42,107 nucleotides of DNA, taken from contig JAKAYF010000010.1 in assembly GCA_021816465.1 (NCBI GenBank), positions 1 through 42,107 on the forward strand, read 5' to 3'. The DNA is from Nitrospirota bacterium. Lineage in GTDB: Bacteria > Nitrospirota > Leptospirillia > Leptospirillales > Leptospirillaceae. The first letter of the stretch is position 1. Each line of letters begins with the position of its first letter. Below, in pieces: positions 1 to 7,700 of the stretch. Made by a program: the position numbers and the translations under genes. Under the pieces are notes generated by a model. It was given only the letters and a program-made list of their open reading frames with translations. It searched no databases and was not told the origin of the DNA.

Positions 1-435
1 CTTCATCTATATCATGTTCTCTCCTCTTTTTCCGATCTGCCCTTGGGTTTTCCTGTACCAGTTGAGATCTATGAGCAGATAGGTGTCGTAGCATCCCGGC
101 AGCTCGAATCTATCGCGCAACATTTTCTTGATCAGGGAGTCCCGGTAAGCATTGCTCTTTATCGGGGTGAAGCAGACACAGTAACACTTTCACTTGCTTC
201 TTCCGGGGAAAAGGACTTGATCATTCTCGTCTCACGGGGAAAAGGCGCCTTCGGTCGAATATTCCTCGGCTCGACTTCGACCTCGATTATCCACCACAGT
301 CCGTTGCCCGTACTTCTTCTGAAAACAAAAGAGGTTCTCCTCACAGCGAAAAACTCTTACAAAAACATTCCTCTCCCCGAAAATATCTTTTCATCCGGAT
401 CACAAGCGTCGGGTGAATCAACGCCACCTCGCTGA
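1..435 (+). CDS. Universal stress protein (UspA family), 5'-truncated by window
   Basis: Frame 1 is open from the first base of the window, so the true start lies upstream and 144 C-terminal residues are visible. The C-terminal half carries the UspA nucleotide-binding signature: a glycine-rich stretch with GKGAFG, then GSTS, followed by the hallmark HHSPLPVLLL strand. This is the ATP-binding type of Usp fold (G-x2-G-x9-G-S/T family pattern), normally a small cytoplasmic dimer induced under stress. A roughly 30-residue tail after the Usp core is low-complexity and not conserved as far as I can judge. Its stop codon shares a base with the phoH start (TGATG), so it is probably the upstream member of the phoH-pgpH-ybeY operon. 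A TTG at 43 could be read as a start but would remove the first strand of the domain, so I treat the gene as partial. Confidence 0.8.
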   Translation, partial: LHLYHVLSSFSDLPLGFPVPVEIYEQIGVVASRQLESIAQHFLDQGVPVSIALYRGEADTVTLSLASSGEKDLIILVSRGKGAFGRIFLGSTSTSIIHHSPLPVLLLKTKEVLLTAKNSYKNIPLPENIFSSGSQASGESTPPR

Positions 436-1424
436 TGGATAGAATCCATAAAGACTTCCACCTCCCGGAAAATCTCGACCCCAAACTCTTTTTGGGGGAA
501 ATGGACTCTCATCTTCATTTGTTTGAAGAAGCTTTTTCCATTCACCTCGCAACTTCCGGACACAAAATTACCGCAACCGGGGAAAAAGACAATATTCTTC
601 ATGGGGAAAAAGTCATTCTTGACCTGGCATCCCTGATGGCCAGCGGATACGCAATCAGGGAAGAAGAAATTCGCCAGGCAATAAGCCTGACCCGAAACGA
701 TCCGGGAATTACGTTAAAAGACCTTCTTGCAGAATATATTCCGATCAACAGCAGAAAACGGGTTATTTTTCCAAAATCGGCCCATCAGCTCGAATACATT
801 CAGGCAATCAAAAAAAACGATATCGTCTTTGGAATAGGTCCGGCTGGCACAGGGAAAACATACCTTGCAATGGCCATGGCAGCCTATCATCTCCTCAAAC
901 ACTCCTGCAGAAAGATCATTCTTGTACGCCCCGCAGTCGAGGCCGGCGAGAAGCTTGGATTCCTTCCCGGGGACATTGCCGAAAAAATCAATCCGTATTT
1001 GCGTCCCCTGTACGATGCGCTGTTTGATATGATCGATGCGGACAAGGTTCAAAAAATGATGGAAAAACAGGAAATAGAGATCGCTCCACTTGCTTTCATG
1101 AGGGGACGAACTTTAAACGATGCGTTTGTTATCCTTGATGAGGCCCAGAATGCCACTCGCGAACAGATGAAAATGTTTCTGACAAGAATTGGCTTCAATT
1201 CAAAGGCAGTCATTACCGGAGACATTACACAAGTTGATCTTCCAAGTGACCGCTCCAGCGGACTCGTGGAAGCAAGCAAGATTCTGAAAAATATTGAAGG
1301 GATAAAATTTCTCCATTTTAGCGAGGTGGATGTCGTCAGACACCGTCTTGTACAGGAAATTATCAAGGCCTATGAAAAACATGCCCCGGAAAAGAGTACT
1401 GGCAGACCTTCTGCCAGTACATAA
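435..1424 (+). CDS. phoH: PhoH-like ATPase
   Basis: The product is 329 residues, the usual length for PhoH-like proteins. Walker A (GPAGTGKT) sits at residues 135-142 and Walker B (VILDEAQN) at 232-239; these two sequences are characteristic of the PhoH family P-loop NTPase domain. The family is linked to RNA metabolism and often sits beside ybeY, as here. The first 110 residues are the variable N-terminal region. The ATG overlaps the upstream stop by one base, and the gene's 3' end overlaps the start of pgpH by about 50 bases, so translation is probably coupled. The precise biochemical role of bacterial PhoH remains loosely defined; family membership is secure. Confidence 0.95.
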   Translation: MDRIHKDFHLPENLDPKLFLGEMDSHLHLFEEAFSIHLATSGHKITATGEKDNILHGEKVILDLASLMASGYAIREEEIRQAISLTRNDPGITLKDLLAEYIPINSRKRVIFPKSAHQLEYIQAIKKNDIVFGIGPAGTGKTYLAMAMAAYHLLKHSCRKIILVRPAVEAGEKLGFLPGDIAEKINPYLRPLYDALFDMIDADKVQKMMEKQEIEIAPLAFMRGRTLNDAFVILDEAQNATREQMKMFLTRIGFNSKAVITGDITQVDLPSDRSSGLVEASKILKNIEGIKFLHFSEVDVVRHRLVQEIIKAYEKHAPEKSTGRPSAST

Positions 1425-2988
1425 CAACTCACATGCCTCTGGGCAGATTAGCAGAAGGCGCTGGGACATCTGGATCCTGACGGGCATAAGCCTTGTTCTG
1501 GCCATTGTAAGAATCAATCTGGGTCTTTTTTCTACGCCATTTTCTTCCACATTTCTCAAAAACCAGCCCGTTCCCTTGTCTCCAGAAACGCAGGCAGACT
1601 CGATCCATGTATTTCTGGGAACAGCCATTCTGACCTTTTTGGCCATTCTCTCGACAAGGATCCTCTACCGGACCCTGATGGATCCCCCCAATGAATTCGA
1701 ACGAATCAATCAGAAGCACTTCCTCCAGATCCTGCTGGGAGGCATTCTTCTCTTTCTGATCATCCTCAGCACACTGTCCATATTGCTCGGACAAGATATC
1801 ACTGCCCCCATCTTGTCCTCCCATCATTTTCTGGTTACAGAAAATATCGAGCTGATTTCCATCATTCTGATCGGAAACATCATCACACTCCTTCTTGGGA
1901 AAAAAACAGCAACGCTTTTTTTCCTGATATCAGGGATGATCATTGCGGTAGTTCCCACATCCCGCTACGAGATGGTAATTCTTCCCCTGATTGCCGGACC
2001 GATTTCAAGCAGCCTCGCACTGCTTCTCCCTGGAAGAATGGGGTCACTCAAATCGGGACTTCTCTCAGGAATTGTCACGGGAGTGCTATTTTTGGGAATA
2101 GAGATCTCAGTGGGAACTCCATCCCTTTTTACCCTCAAGACGGAGAGCATTGCTGTTATTGCAACAACGCTTTTGTTTCCCATGCTGGAGAATGTGGCAA
2201 TGCCACTGCTGGAAAAAAGCCTGGGACTCTTGTCGGAAGCCTCCCTGACAGAACTTCTCGATCTTAATCACCCTCTTTTGCATGAGTTTTCCCAAAAAGC
2301 ACCGGGATCATTCTTTCACAGTCTGGCAGTCGCACAAATTGCTGAGGCAGCAGCACTGTCTATCGGTGAAAACACAAAACTGGCAAGGGTTTCAGCCTAT
2401 TTTCATGATATCGGCAAGATGGACAAGCCACAGTACTTCATTGAAAACCAAACAACGTTCAATCGCCATGAACTCCTGACACCGAGAATGAGCTCACTCA
2501 TTCTCATCGATCATGTCAGGAAAGGCATTGAAATCGCCAAAAAGCACGGTCTCCCCGAAGCCATCATCAGTGCCATTCCAGAGCATCACGGGACACGGAT
2601 CATGCAATACTTTCTCAGGAAATCCCGCGACGGCTCTACCGGCCCTGCCGATTTTCCGTCAGAGTCGGATTTCCGCTACTCAGGACCGAAGCCACAGAGC
2701 AAAATCACCGCTATTCTCATGATGGCAGACGCAATCGAGGCGACAGGAAGGGCTGTCAAAATCCAGGACGCCTCCCCTGCCAGAGCCATATCGGTCATTG
2801 ACGAAACACTCCTCGAAATCCAGCGGGACGGACAACTTGATGAGTGTCCACTGACTATTTCAGAAATCGCCACCTTAAAAGAAGTTTTTGTCCGGACACT
2901 CTTACAGACGCAACACAAGAGAATCGCCTATCCCGGTGGAAAACCACCCGTAACAGCACCTTCATGGAAACCACAGAATGCCGGTTGA
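1372..2988 (+). CDS. pgpH: PgpH/YqfF-type membrane HD phosphohydrolase (short form)
   Basis: The protein has a membrane-spanning N-terminal half and a cytoplasmic HD domain. HD-domain metal ligands are visible at H316, H345-D346 (FHDIGKM), H405-H406 (PEHHGT) and D453. This matches the PgpH/YqfF family, whose HD domain hydrolyses cyclic di-AMP. Hydrophobic helices begin near residue 30 and continue to about 265. Unlike typical PgpH (around 700 residues) only about 30 residues separate the first and second helix, so the large extracytoplasmic 7TMR-HDED domain appears absent. Start chosen at ATG 1372; ATG 1381 is equally possible, and both overlap the phoH 3' end. The in-frame GTG at 1330 is farther into phoH and adds no recognisable sequence. 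The 3' end overlaps ybeY by 11 bases. Confidence 0.85.
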   Translation: MKNMPRKRVLADLLPVHNNSHASGQISRRRWDIWILTGISLVLAIVRINLGLFSTPFSSTFLKNQPVPLSPETQADSIHVFLGTAILTFLAILSTRILYRTLMDPPNEFERINQKHFLQILLGGILLFLIILSTLSILLGQDITAPILSSHHFLVTENIELISIILIGNIITLLLGKKTATLFFLISGMIIAVVPTSRYEMVILPLIAGPISSSLALLLPGRMGSLKSGLLSGIVTGVLFLGIEISVGTPSLFTLKTESIAVIATTLLFPMLENVAMPLLEKSLGLLSEASLTELLDLNHPLLHEFSQKAPGSFFHSLAVAQIAEAAALSIGENTKLARVSAYFHDIGKMDKPQYFIENQTTFNRHELLTPRMSSLILIDHVRKGIEIAKKHGLPEAIISAIPEHHGTRIMQYFLRKSRDGSTGPADFPSESDFRYSGPKPQSKITAILMMADAIEATGRAVKIQDASPARAISVIDETLLEIQRDGQLDECPLTISEIATLKEVFVRTLLQTQHKRIAYPGGKPPVTAPSWKPQNAG

Positions 2989-3523
2989 AGTGATCAATCT
3001 TCAAAGAAAGTTCGAGATCAATCCGCTGTTGCTTGCCAGAATCACCGAACTGGGGCTGCAATCCTTAAAGCGCTCCCAGGATGTTATCGCCCTGATCTTC
3101 ATCAACGATCAACGGATGCGCAATCTGAACAGAACATTCAGGGGCAAGGCAAAAACGACTGACGTTCTGTCATTTTCCTATAAGAATGAGAAATCATTAA
3201 GAGGACTGGGCACTCCCGACGGAGAGATCGTGATTTCCCTCCAACAGGCGCATAAACAGGCTCTTGTTGCCGGAATTTCCTTATTCAGTGAGATCGTCAA
3301 TCTGGTCATACATGGACTGTGCCACCTAAAGGGGTATGATCATGAACTTGGAGATCGAGAAGCTCTCCTCATGAAAAAAGCAGAAAGAAAAACAGCAAAC
3401 TTCATTCAAAAATCCTATACTCAATGGATTGACTCACAACCTGAAAATCATTTGAATCAACCCTACGGTGGCGATCAACCATTCTTTCAGGGGAAAATCC
3501 CTGACACCCCCGATAACCGCTAG
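2978..3523 (+). CDS. ybeY: Endoribonuclease YbeY (rRNA maturation factor)
   Basis: YbeY is a zinc-dependent endoribonuclease needed for 16S rRNA 3' maturation and ribosome quality control. The family's H-x3-H-x5-H zinc site is intact at H112, H116 and H122 (HGLCHLKGYDH). The upstream conserved TTDVLSF segment is at residues 60-66. At 181 residues it is longer than E. coli YbeY (155) because of a polar tail of about 30 residues after the core. The start overlaps the end of pgpH by 11 bases, giving the widespread order phoH-(pgpH)-ybeY; the three functions fit RNA turnover and nucleotide second-messenger control. Confidence 0.95.
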   Translation: MPVEVINLQRKFEINPLLLARITELGLQSLKRSQDVIALIFINDQRMRNLNRTFRGKAKTTDVLSFSYKNEKSLRGLGTPDGEIVISLQQAHKQALVAGISLFSEIVNLVIHGLCHLKGYDHELGDREALLMKKAERKTANFIQKSYTQWIDSQPENHLNQPYGGDQPFFQGKIPDTPDNR

Positions 3524-3615
3524 AAGAAGCTCTTAACATCAAGGAGAAAGGAGCGGCGCATCTGACTTCCATCCCCTCACCATAATGGGACAGAGGAAGA
3601 TAGCATGCCCTCAAT

Positions 3616-4533
3616 ATGAGCCTTTTTCAAAAATTTACAGATGGACTGAAAAAAACACGCAATAGTCTCGCAGAGAAAATTGACTCACTTTTCAAAAAAG
3701 AGCGATCAACGCATTTCCACCAAGAGCTTGAAACCATTTTGCTCTCCTCCGACATGGGCCCCAAAGTGGTCACAAAGCTTATTTCAGACCTTAAAGAATG
3801 GGAACGCTCTGATCAATCATCACCGTTTTCCGATGCCAGGGCTTTTATCATTGATCAAATTGCACGATCCTTTCCTGAAAAACCTGCAATATGGGAAAGC
3901 GGCACGCCCCATCTGCCGATGGTCATTCTTGTTGTGGGCGTCAATGGTGCCGGAAAAACAACAACAGTCGCCAAGCTTGCCGCCCGATTCAAAAATGAAG
4001 GGAAGTCGGTCATCCTTGGCGCCGGAGACACCTTCAGGGCGGCAGCCATCAAACAGCTTGAACTTTGGGGAGAAAGGCTTTCCGTGCCGGTTGTTCACCA
4101 GAAAGAAGGGGCAGATCCCGCGTCCGTTGCCTTCGATACCGTAAAAGCAGCCATTTCGAGAAAGATCGATATTGCCATCATTGATACGGCAGGAAGGCTT
4201 CAGACGAAAAACAACCTTATGAGCGAACTCTCAAAAATATATCGGCTTGTTGTCAGGGAAATGGGGAATGCCCCGATCGAAACGCTGATTGTCCTGGATG
4301 CAACGATTGGTCAGAATGCCATTTCACAGGTGAGGCATTTTGGAGAGGCGGTTCCACTAACGGGAATGATTCTTTCGAAGATGGACGGAACCTCCAAGGG
4401 AGGGATAGCCGTTGGGCTTTCAAGGGAATTCAACCTCCCAGTCCGATTCATCGGCGTAGGAGAACAAAGCGCAGACCTTTTGGAGTTCGAACCAGATCTT
4501 TTTGCAAAATCAATTTTTCAGTCAGAGAATTGA
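3616..4533 (+). CDS. ftsY: Signal recognition particle receptor FtsY
   Basis: FtsY is the SRP receptor GTPase that delivers ribosome-nascent chains to the Sec translocon. This 305-residue protein consists of the N and G domains only, without the long acidic A domain of E. coli FtsY; such short forms are common. Visible GTPase motifs are G1 GVNGAGKTT (108-116), the DTFRAAA segment (138-144), G3 DTAGR (190-194) and G4 SKMDG (254-258) followed by TSKGG. An amphipathic lysine-rich N-terminus (residues 4-28) probably provides membrane contact. The gap to ybeY is 92 bases and shows no clear terminator. The 3' end overlaps the convergent aroE by 16 bases. Confidence 0.96.
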   Translation: MSLFQKFTDGLKKTRNSLAEKIDSLFKKERSTHFHQELETILLSSDMGPKVVTKLISDLKEWERSDQSSPFSDARAFIIDQIARSFPEKPAIWESGTPHLPMVILVVGVNGAGKTTTVAKLAARFKNEGKSVILGAGDTFRAAAIKQLELWGERLSVPVVHQKEGADPASVAFDTVKAAISRKIDIAIIDTAGRLQTKNNLMSELSKIYRLVVREMGNAPIETLIVLDATIGQNAISQVRHFGEAVPLTGMILSKMDGTSKGGIAVGLSREFNLPVRFIGVGEQSADLLEFEPDLFAKSIFQSEN

Positions 4534-5393
4534 CCCGGAAGATCCTTTCTCTCGGGCAGTGCCTTTGCCATCGCTTCGGCCATTTTTCTGACGGGAGCAG
4601 ACTTCCCGGTCCAGATCTCGAAAGACAAGGCCCCCTGAAACAGAAGCATTGAAAGCCCGTCTGAGGAGGGAATCCCCTTTCTTCTTGCCCAGGAAACACA
4701 CTCTGTGTCCCCTTCCCGTTCATAGGAAAGGTCGAAAACAGATGCAACTTTTGTTTCGTCGAGGGGTTCCAGCGGAGGAAATTCTCCGCGCACAGGAAAG
4801 GCGTTTCTCGACAGAGTGTTGATCACATGCCAGTCTTTTCCGTCGAGAGACGACTTCAGATCCTCAAGAGAGTTCATCGATATCTGCCTCTCACGGGAAA
4901 GCTCTTCCAAAAGGACTCTCACTCGATCCGAAGACCGGTTGACCACCTTGATTTGGGGTACATCCATGGAGGAAAGGGCTTCAAGGACCGCCCTCGCTGA
5001 TCCGCCGGCCCCGAGCACAATGAAATTGCCACTCCCGTATCCCGTTTTTTCCAGAAAACGGGAGTAAGCCTTTTTAAATCCGGGGACATCAGTATTATAC
5101 CCTTCCCACAGACCTTCTCTCGCGACCACCGTGTTGACGGAACGGATCTTCGATGCAATCCCATACACATGGTCGACCTTCCGATAGGCAAGCTCCTTAA
5201 ACGGGAGCGTTACATTAAATCCGGAGATAGCAAGGTCTTTGAGGAAAAAAAGGGTGTCCTCCGCCCGTGCTGGGTCCAGGTCGAGAGGAATATAGGCAGC
5301 ATCAATCTCACAAGCATCAAATGCTGCCTGCTGAAAACAGGGAGAGAGGGAATGCGCCACAGGATGGCCGATAATAGCGAAAAAGGCCCTCAT
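4518..5393 (-). CDS. aroE: Shikimate dehydrogenase
   Basis: AroE reduces 3-dehydroshikimate to shikimate with NADPH in aromatic amino-acid synthesis. The 291-residue product has the substrate-binding SLS (15-17), the catalytic lysine K66 in NVTLPFK, N87, D102 in GYNTDVPG and the nucleotide-binding loop GAGGSARA (128-135) with NRSSDR after the second strand. I chose the ATG at 5393 because it overlaps the stop of the upstream small gene as ATGA; an in-frame start at 5429 adds 12 residues before the first beta strand and lies within that gene. The gene converges on ftsY and overlaps it by 16 bases. Confidence 0.95.
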   Translation of the reverse strand: MRAFFAIIGHPVAHSLSPCFQQAAFDACEIDAAYIPLDLDPARAEDTLFFLKDLAISGFNVTLPFKELAYRKVDHVYGIASKIRSVNTVVAREGLWEGYNTDVPGFKKAYSRFLEKTGYGSGNFIVLGAGGSARAVLEALSSMDVPQIKVVNRSSDRVRVLLEELSRERQISMNSLEDLKSSLDGKDWHVINTLSRNAFPVRGEFPPLEPLDETKVASVFDLSYEREGDTECVSWARRKGIPSSDGLSMLLFQGALSFEIWTGKSAPVRKMAEAMAKALPERKDLPGQFSD

Positions 5394-5644
5394 GCGATTT
5401 CTTTTAAAACATAACGGAAAATCACCCAAAGCAGAACGCCTGCAAGAAGTGAAACCCCTCCGATGAGAGCCCCCTTTGGTCCGGATGCGATCATGTAAAT
5501 AAAAACTCCGATAAAAAATAATACTCCAAAGAAGTACTGGATCACCTGGAACCAGTCCGAACGACTCATTCGTGCCGGAGCAAGGTCATCTTGCCCTTCA
5601 GGCTCAATGGGAGCACCGGAGTCTTTCTCTTTTGGATCATCCAT
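5390..5644 (-). CDS. Small two-helix membrane protein, unknown function
   Basis: This 84-residue protein has an acidic, charged N-terminus (about 30 residues) and then two hydrophobic segments, near residues 33-52 and 57-78, joined by a short loop with GPKG. It ends in a basic patch, so both termini are probably cytoplasmic. I do not recognise a family. It has its own start with a GAGGGA Shine-Dalgarno and a good upstream promoter, and its stop overlaps the aroE ATG, so the two are almost certainly co-transcribed and translationally coupled. Nothing in the sequence ties it to shikimate synthesis. Confidence 0.75.
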   Translation of the reverse strand: MDDPKEKDSGAPIEPEGQDDLAPARMSRSDWFQVIQYFFGVLFFIGVFIYMIASGPKGALIGGVSLLAGVLLWVIFRYVLKEIA

Positions 5645-5709
5645 CGATTTTCCCTCTTTCCAGCTTCAAATGGCACCATCAACCAATCGGCACAAACTCC
5701 CGATTCTGT

Positions 5710-5738
5710 ATTATAGTGTTAGCGGAGGGCAGGAACAA
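5710..5738 (-). promoter_or_regulatory. Predicted sigma70-type promoter for the orf84-aroE unit
   Basis: Reading the minus strand, TTGTTC (5738-5733) and a perfect TATAAT (5715-5710) are separated by 17 bases. Transcription would start near 5703, about 59 bases before the ATG at 5644. The 203-base gap between this gene and uvrC otherwise shows no convincing promoter for uvrC. Confidence 0.55.
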
Positions 5739-5847
5739 TCCAATAGGAAGCAGTCACAGACTGCGTCCACAAAAAAGACAAGGGGCATTCATCCCCGCTT
5801 GGCAGGAAACTCCCAGGAGGGGATATTCTGCCTTAAAGAAGGATCAA

Positions 5848-7698
5848 ATGGCTGATTCGAACAATCAGGACAACGAACATCACTTTTTGCCGGAAATCAT
5901 AGAAAGAATCCGGATGGCCCCCTCAGAACCGGGTGTCTATATCATGAAAGATGCAGAAGACCATATTCTTTATGTCGGGAAATCCCGGAACCTTCGCGAC
6001 AGGATAAGATCCTATTTTACAACGCGCACAGGAAGGGGCAACCGGATCGCCATGATGGTCACGAAAATCAGGAATATAGAAACCATCGTAACCCGGACCG
6101 AGGTCGATGCACTCATTCTGGAAAACAGCCTGATCAAAAAGCACCGGCCAAAATATAACGTATTGCTGAGAGACGACAAAACCTATCCCTTGTTGAAGTT
6201 CACATGGCAGGAATCCTTTCCAAGGCTTTCTGTCGTCCGAAGGACACAGAACGATGGCGCTCTTTATTTTGGCCCATTTGTATCCCCCGGAGCTCTGAGG
6301 GACACCCTTAAACTCGTAGCAAGAACTTTCCCCCTGGCCTCCTGCGAAATTCCTCTCGATGGATCACTTGAGCGACCTTGTGTCGAGTATCAGATACAAA
6401 GATGCCTTGGACCATGCGCGGGACTTGTTTCCATTGCTGATTACAGGAAAGTTGCAAATGAGGTCAGACTCTTTCTCGAAGGAAAAAACGACGACCTTCT
6501 GAGCGCTCTGCATCAGGAAATGGCATCTCTTGCAAAAGATCTGAAGTTTGAAGAGGCGGCAAAAATCAGGGACCGCTTCCTCAATGTTTCAATGATCCAG
6601 GAAAAACAGGGAATATCTTTTGATATCCAGCACTCCGTCGATGTGGTAGCGGTTGTGCGGGATCCACCTTTTGTGCTTGTCGAACTTCTTCAGCTTCGTG
6701 GAGGAAGCGTAAGCGGAAAAAGGGAAATTGACATCAAAAATGGAGAGGAAGCTCCCGACTCCGAACTTCTGGGGGCTTTCTTCGATCAATACTATGGAAA
6801 AGACCTCTCCACGATTCCAGACGAGATCCTTGTCGGGAGCCCCATCCCGGAAGATGAGCTCATGAGTCTTGGCTGGCTCTCCGAAAAGAAATGTGGGAAG
6901 GTCAGGATTCACCATCCGCTCAGAGGGGACAGGAAAACTCTTCTGGATCTTTCCGTCAAAAATGGACAGGAAGCCCTGATCGAACTGAAAAAGCAAAAAG
7001 GTGCCTTCAAGGAAGCGCTTTCGGAGCTTGCAGAAATCCTTGGGCTTGAAGCACCTCCGTCTCTGATGGCTTGCGTGGACATCTCCAATATTGGAGATGC
7101 CTTTCCCGTCGCATCATACGTTACGTTCCGTGATGGAAAGCCTGAAAAGTCCGGATACAGGAAATTCAGGATCCAGCTTGAAAAAGGACAGGATGACTTC
7201 AAAATGCTTGCACATGTGATGGAACGTCAGTTCAGGGAAAATCCTCTTCCAGACCTTCTCGTCATAGATGGCGGGCCAGGACAGCTTGGCGCCTGTGTCG
7301 AAAAGCTGGCTGAGATGTCAAAGCTGCCGGCCTCACGACGGGTCGTCTCAATAGCAAAAGAGCGCTTCAGAACAGGAAAACTGGAACGCATTTTCATCCC
7401 CGGCCAGGAAAACCCGGTTATACTTCCCCCTCATAGCAAGGCAACGCATATCCTTGTCCATATGAGAGATGAAGCACATCGATTTGCCATCACATATCAT
7501 CGATCCCTCAGGGAAAACATCCTGAGGGAATCAAGACTCCTCAAGATCCCCGGGATTGGAGCCGAACGGGAAAAAAAGTTGCTGAGGGAATTTCATTCAA
7601 TAAACGCCATCATGGCCGCTCCAGTGGAGGAGATCATGCGTGTCGCCGGCGTTTCAAGGAATGTCGCACAAGCGATTCTTGAACTGGGAAAAGGCTGA
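5848..7698 (+). CDS. uvrC: UvrABC system endonuclease subunit UvrC
   Basis: UvrC makes the 3' and 5' incisions of nucleotide excision repair. All domains are present in the 616 residues: GIY-YIG nuclease at the N-terminus (GVYIM near 29, LYVGKSRNLRDR near 41-52), the UVR motif that binds UvrB (about 222-250, KFEEAAKIRDRF), the RNase H-like nuclease with D411, D474 (VIDGGPGQL) and H544, and tandem helix-hairpin-helix at about 555-612 (KIPGIGAE). The ATG at 5848 was chosen because AAAGAAGGA lies 4 bases upstream; the reading frame is open 92 codons further but that sequence is not UvrC-like and overlaps the divergent gene. The next gene begins 2 bases after the stop. Confidence 0.96.
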   Translation: MADSNNQDNEHHFLPEIIERIRMAPSEPGVYIMKDAEDHILYVGKSRNLRDRIRSYFTTRTGRGNRIAMMVTKIRNIETIVTRTEVDALILENSLIKKHRPKYNVLLRDDKTYPLLKFTWQESFPRLSVVRRTQNDGALYFGPFVSPGALRDTLKLVARTFPLASCEIPLDGSLERPCVEYQIQRCLGPCAGLVSIADYRKVANEVRLFLEGKNDDLLSALHQEMASLAKDLKFEEAAKIRDRFLNVSMIQEKQGISFDIQHSVDVVAVVRDPPFVLVELLQLRGGSVSGKREIDIKNGEEAPDSELLGAFFDQYYGKDLSTIPDEILVGSPIPEDELMSLGWLSEKKCGKVRIHHPLRGDRKTLLDLSVKNGQEALIELKKQKGAFKEALSELAEILGLEAPPSLMACVDISNIGDAFPVASYVTFRDGKPEKSGYRKFRIQLEKGQDDFKMLAHVMERQFRENPLPDLLVIDGGPGQLGACVEKLAEMSKLPASRRVVSIAKERFRTGKLERIFIPGQENPVILPPHSKATHILVHMRDEAHRFAITYHRSLRENILRESRLLKIPGIGAEREKKLLREFHSINAIMAAPVEEIMRVAGVSRNVAQAILELGKG

Positions 7699-7700
7699 CC

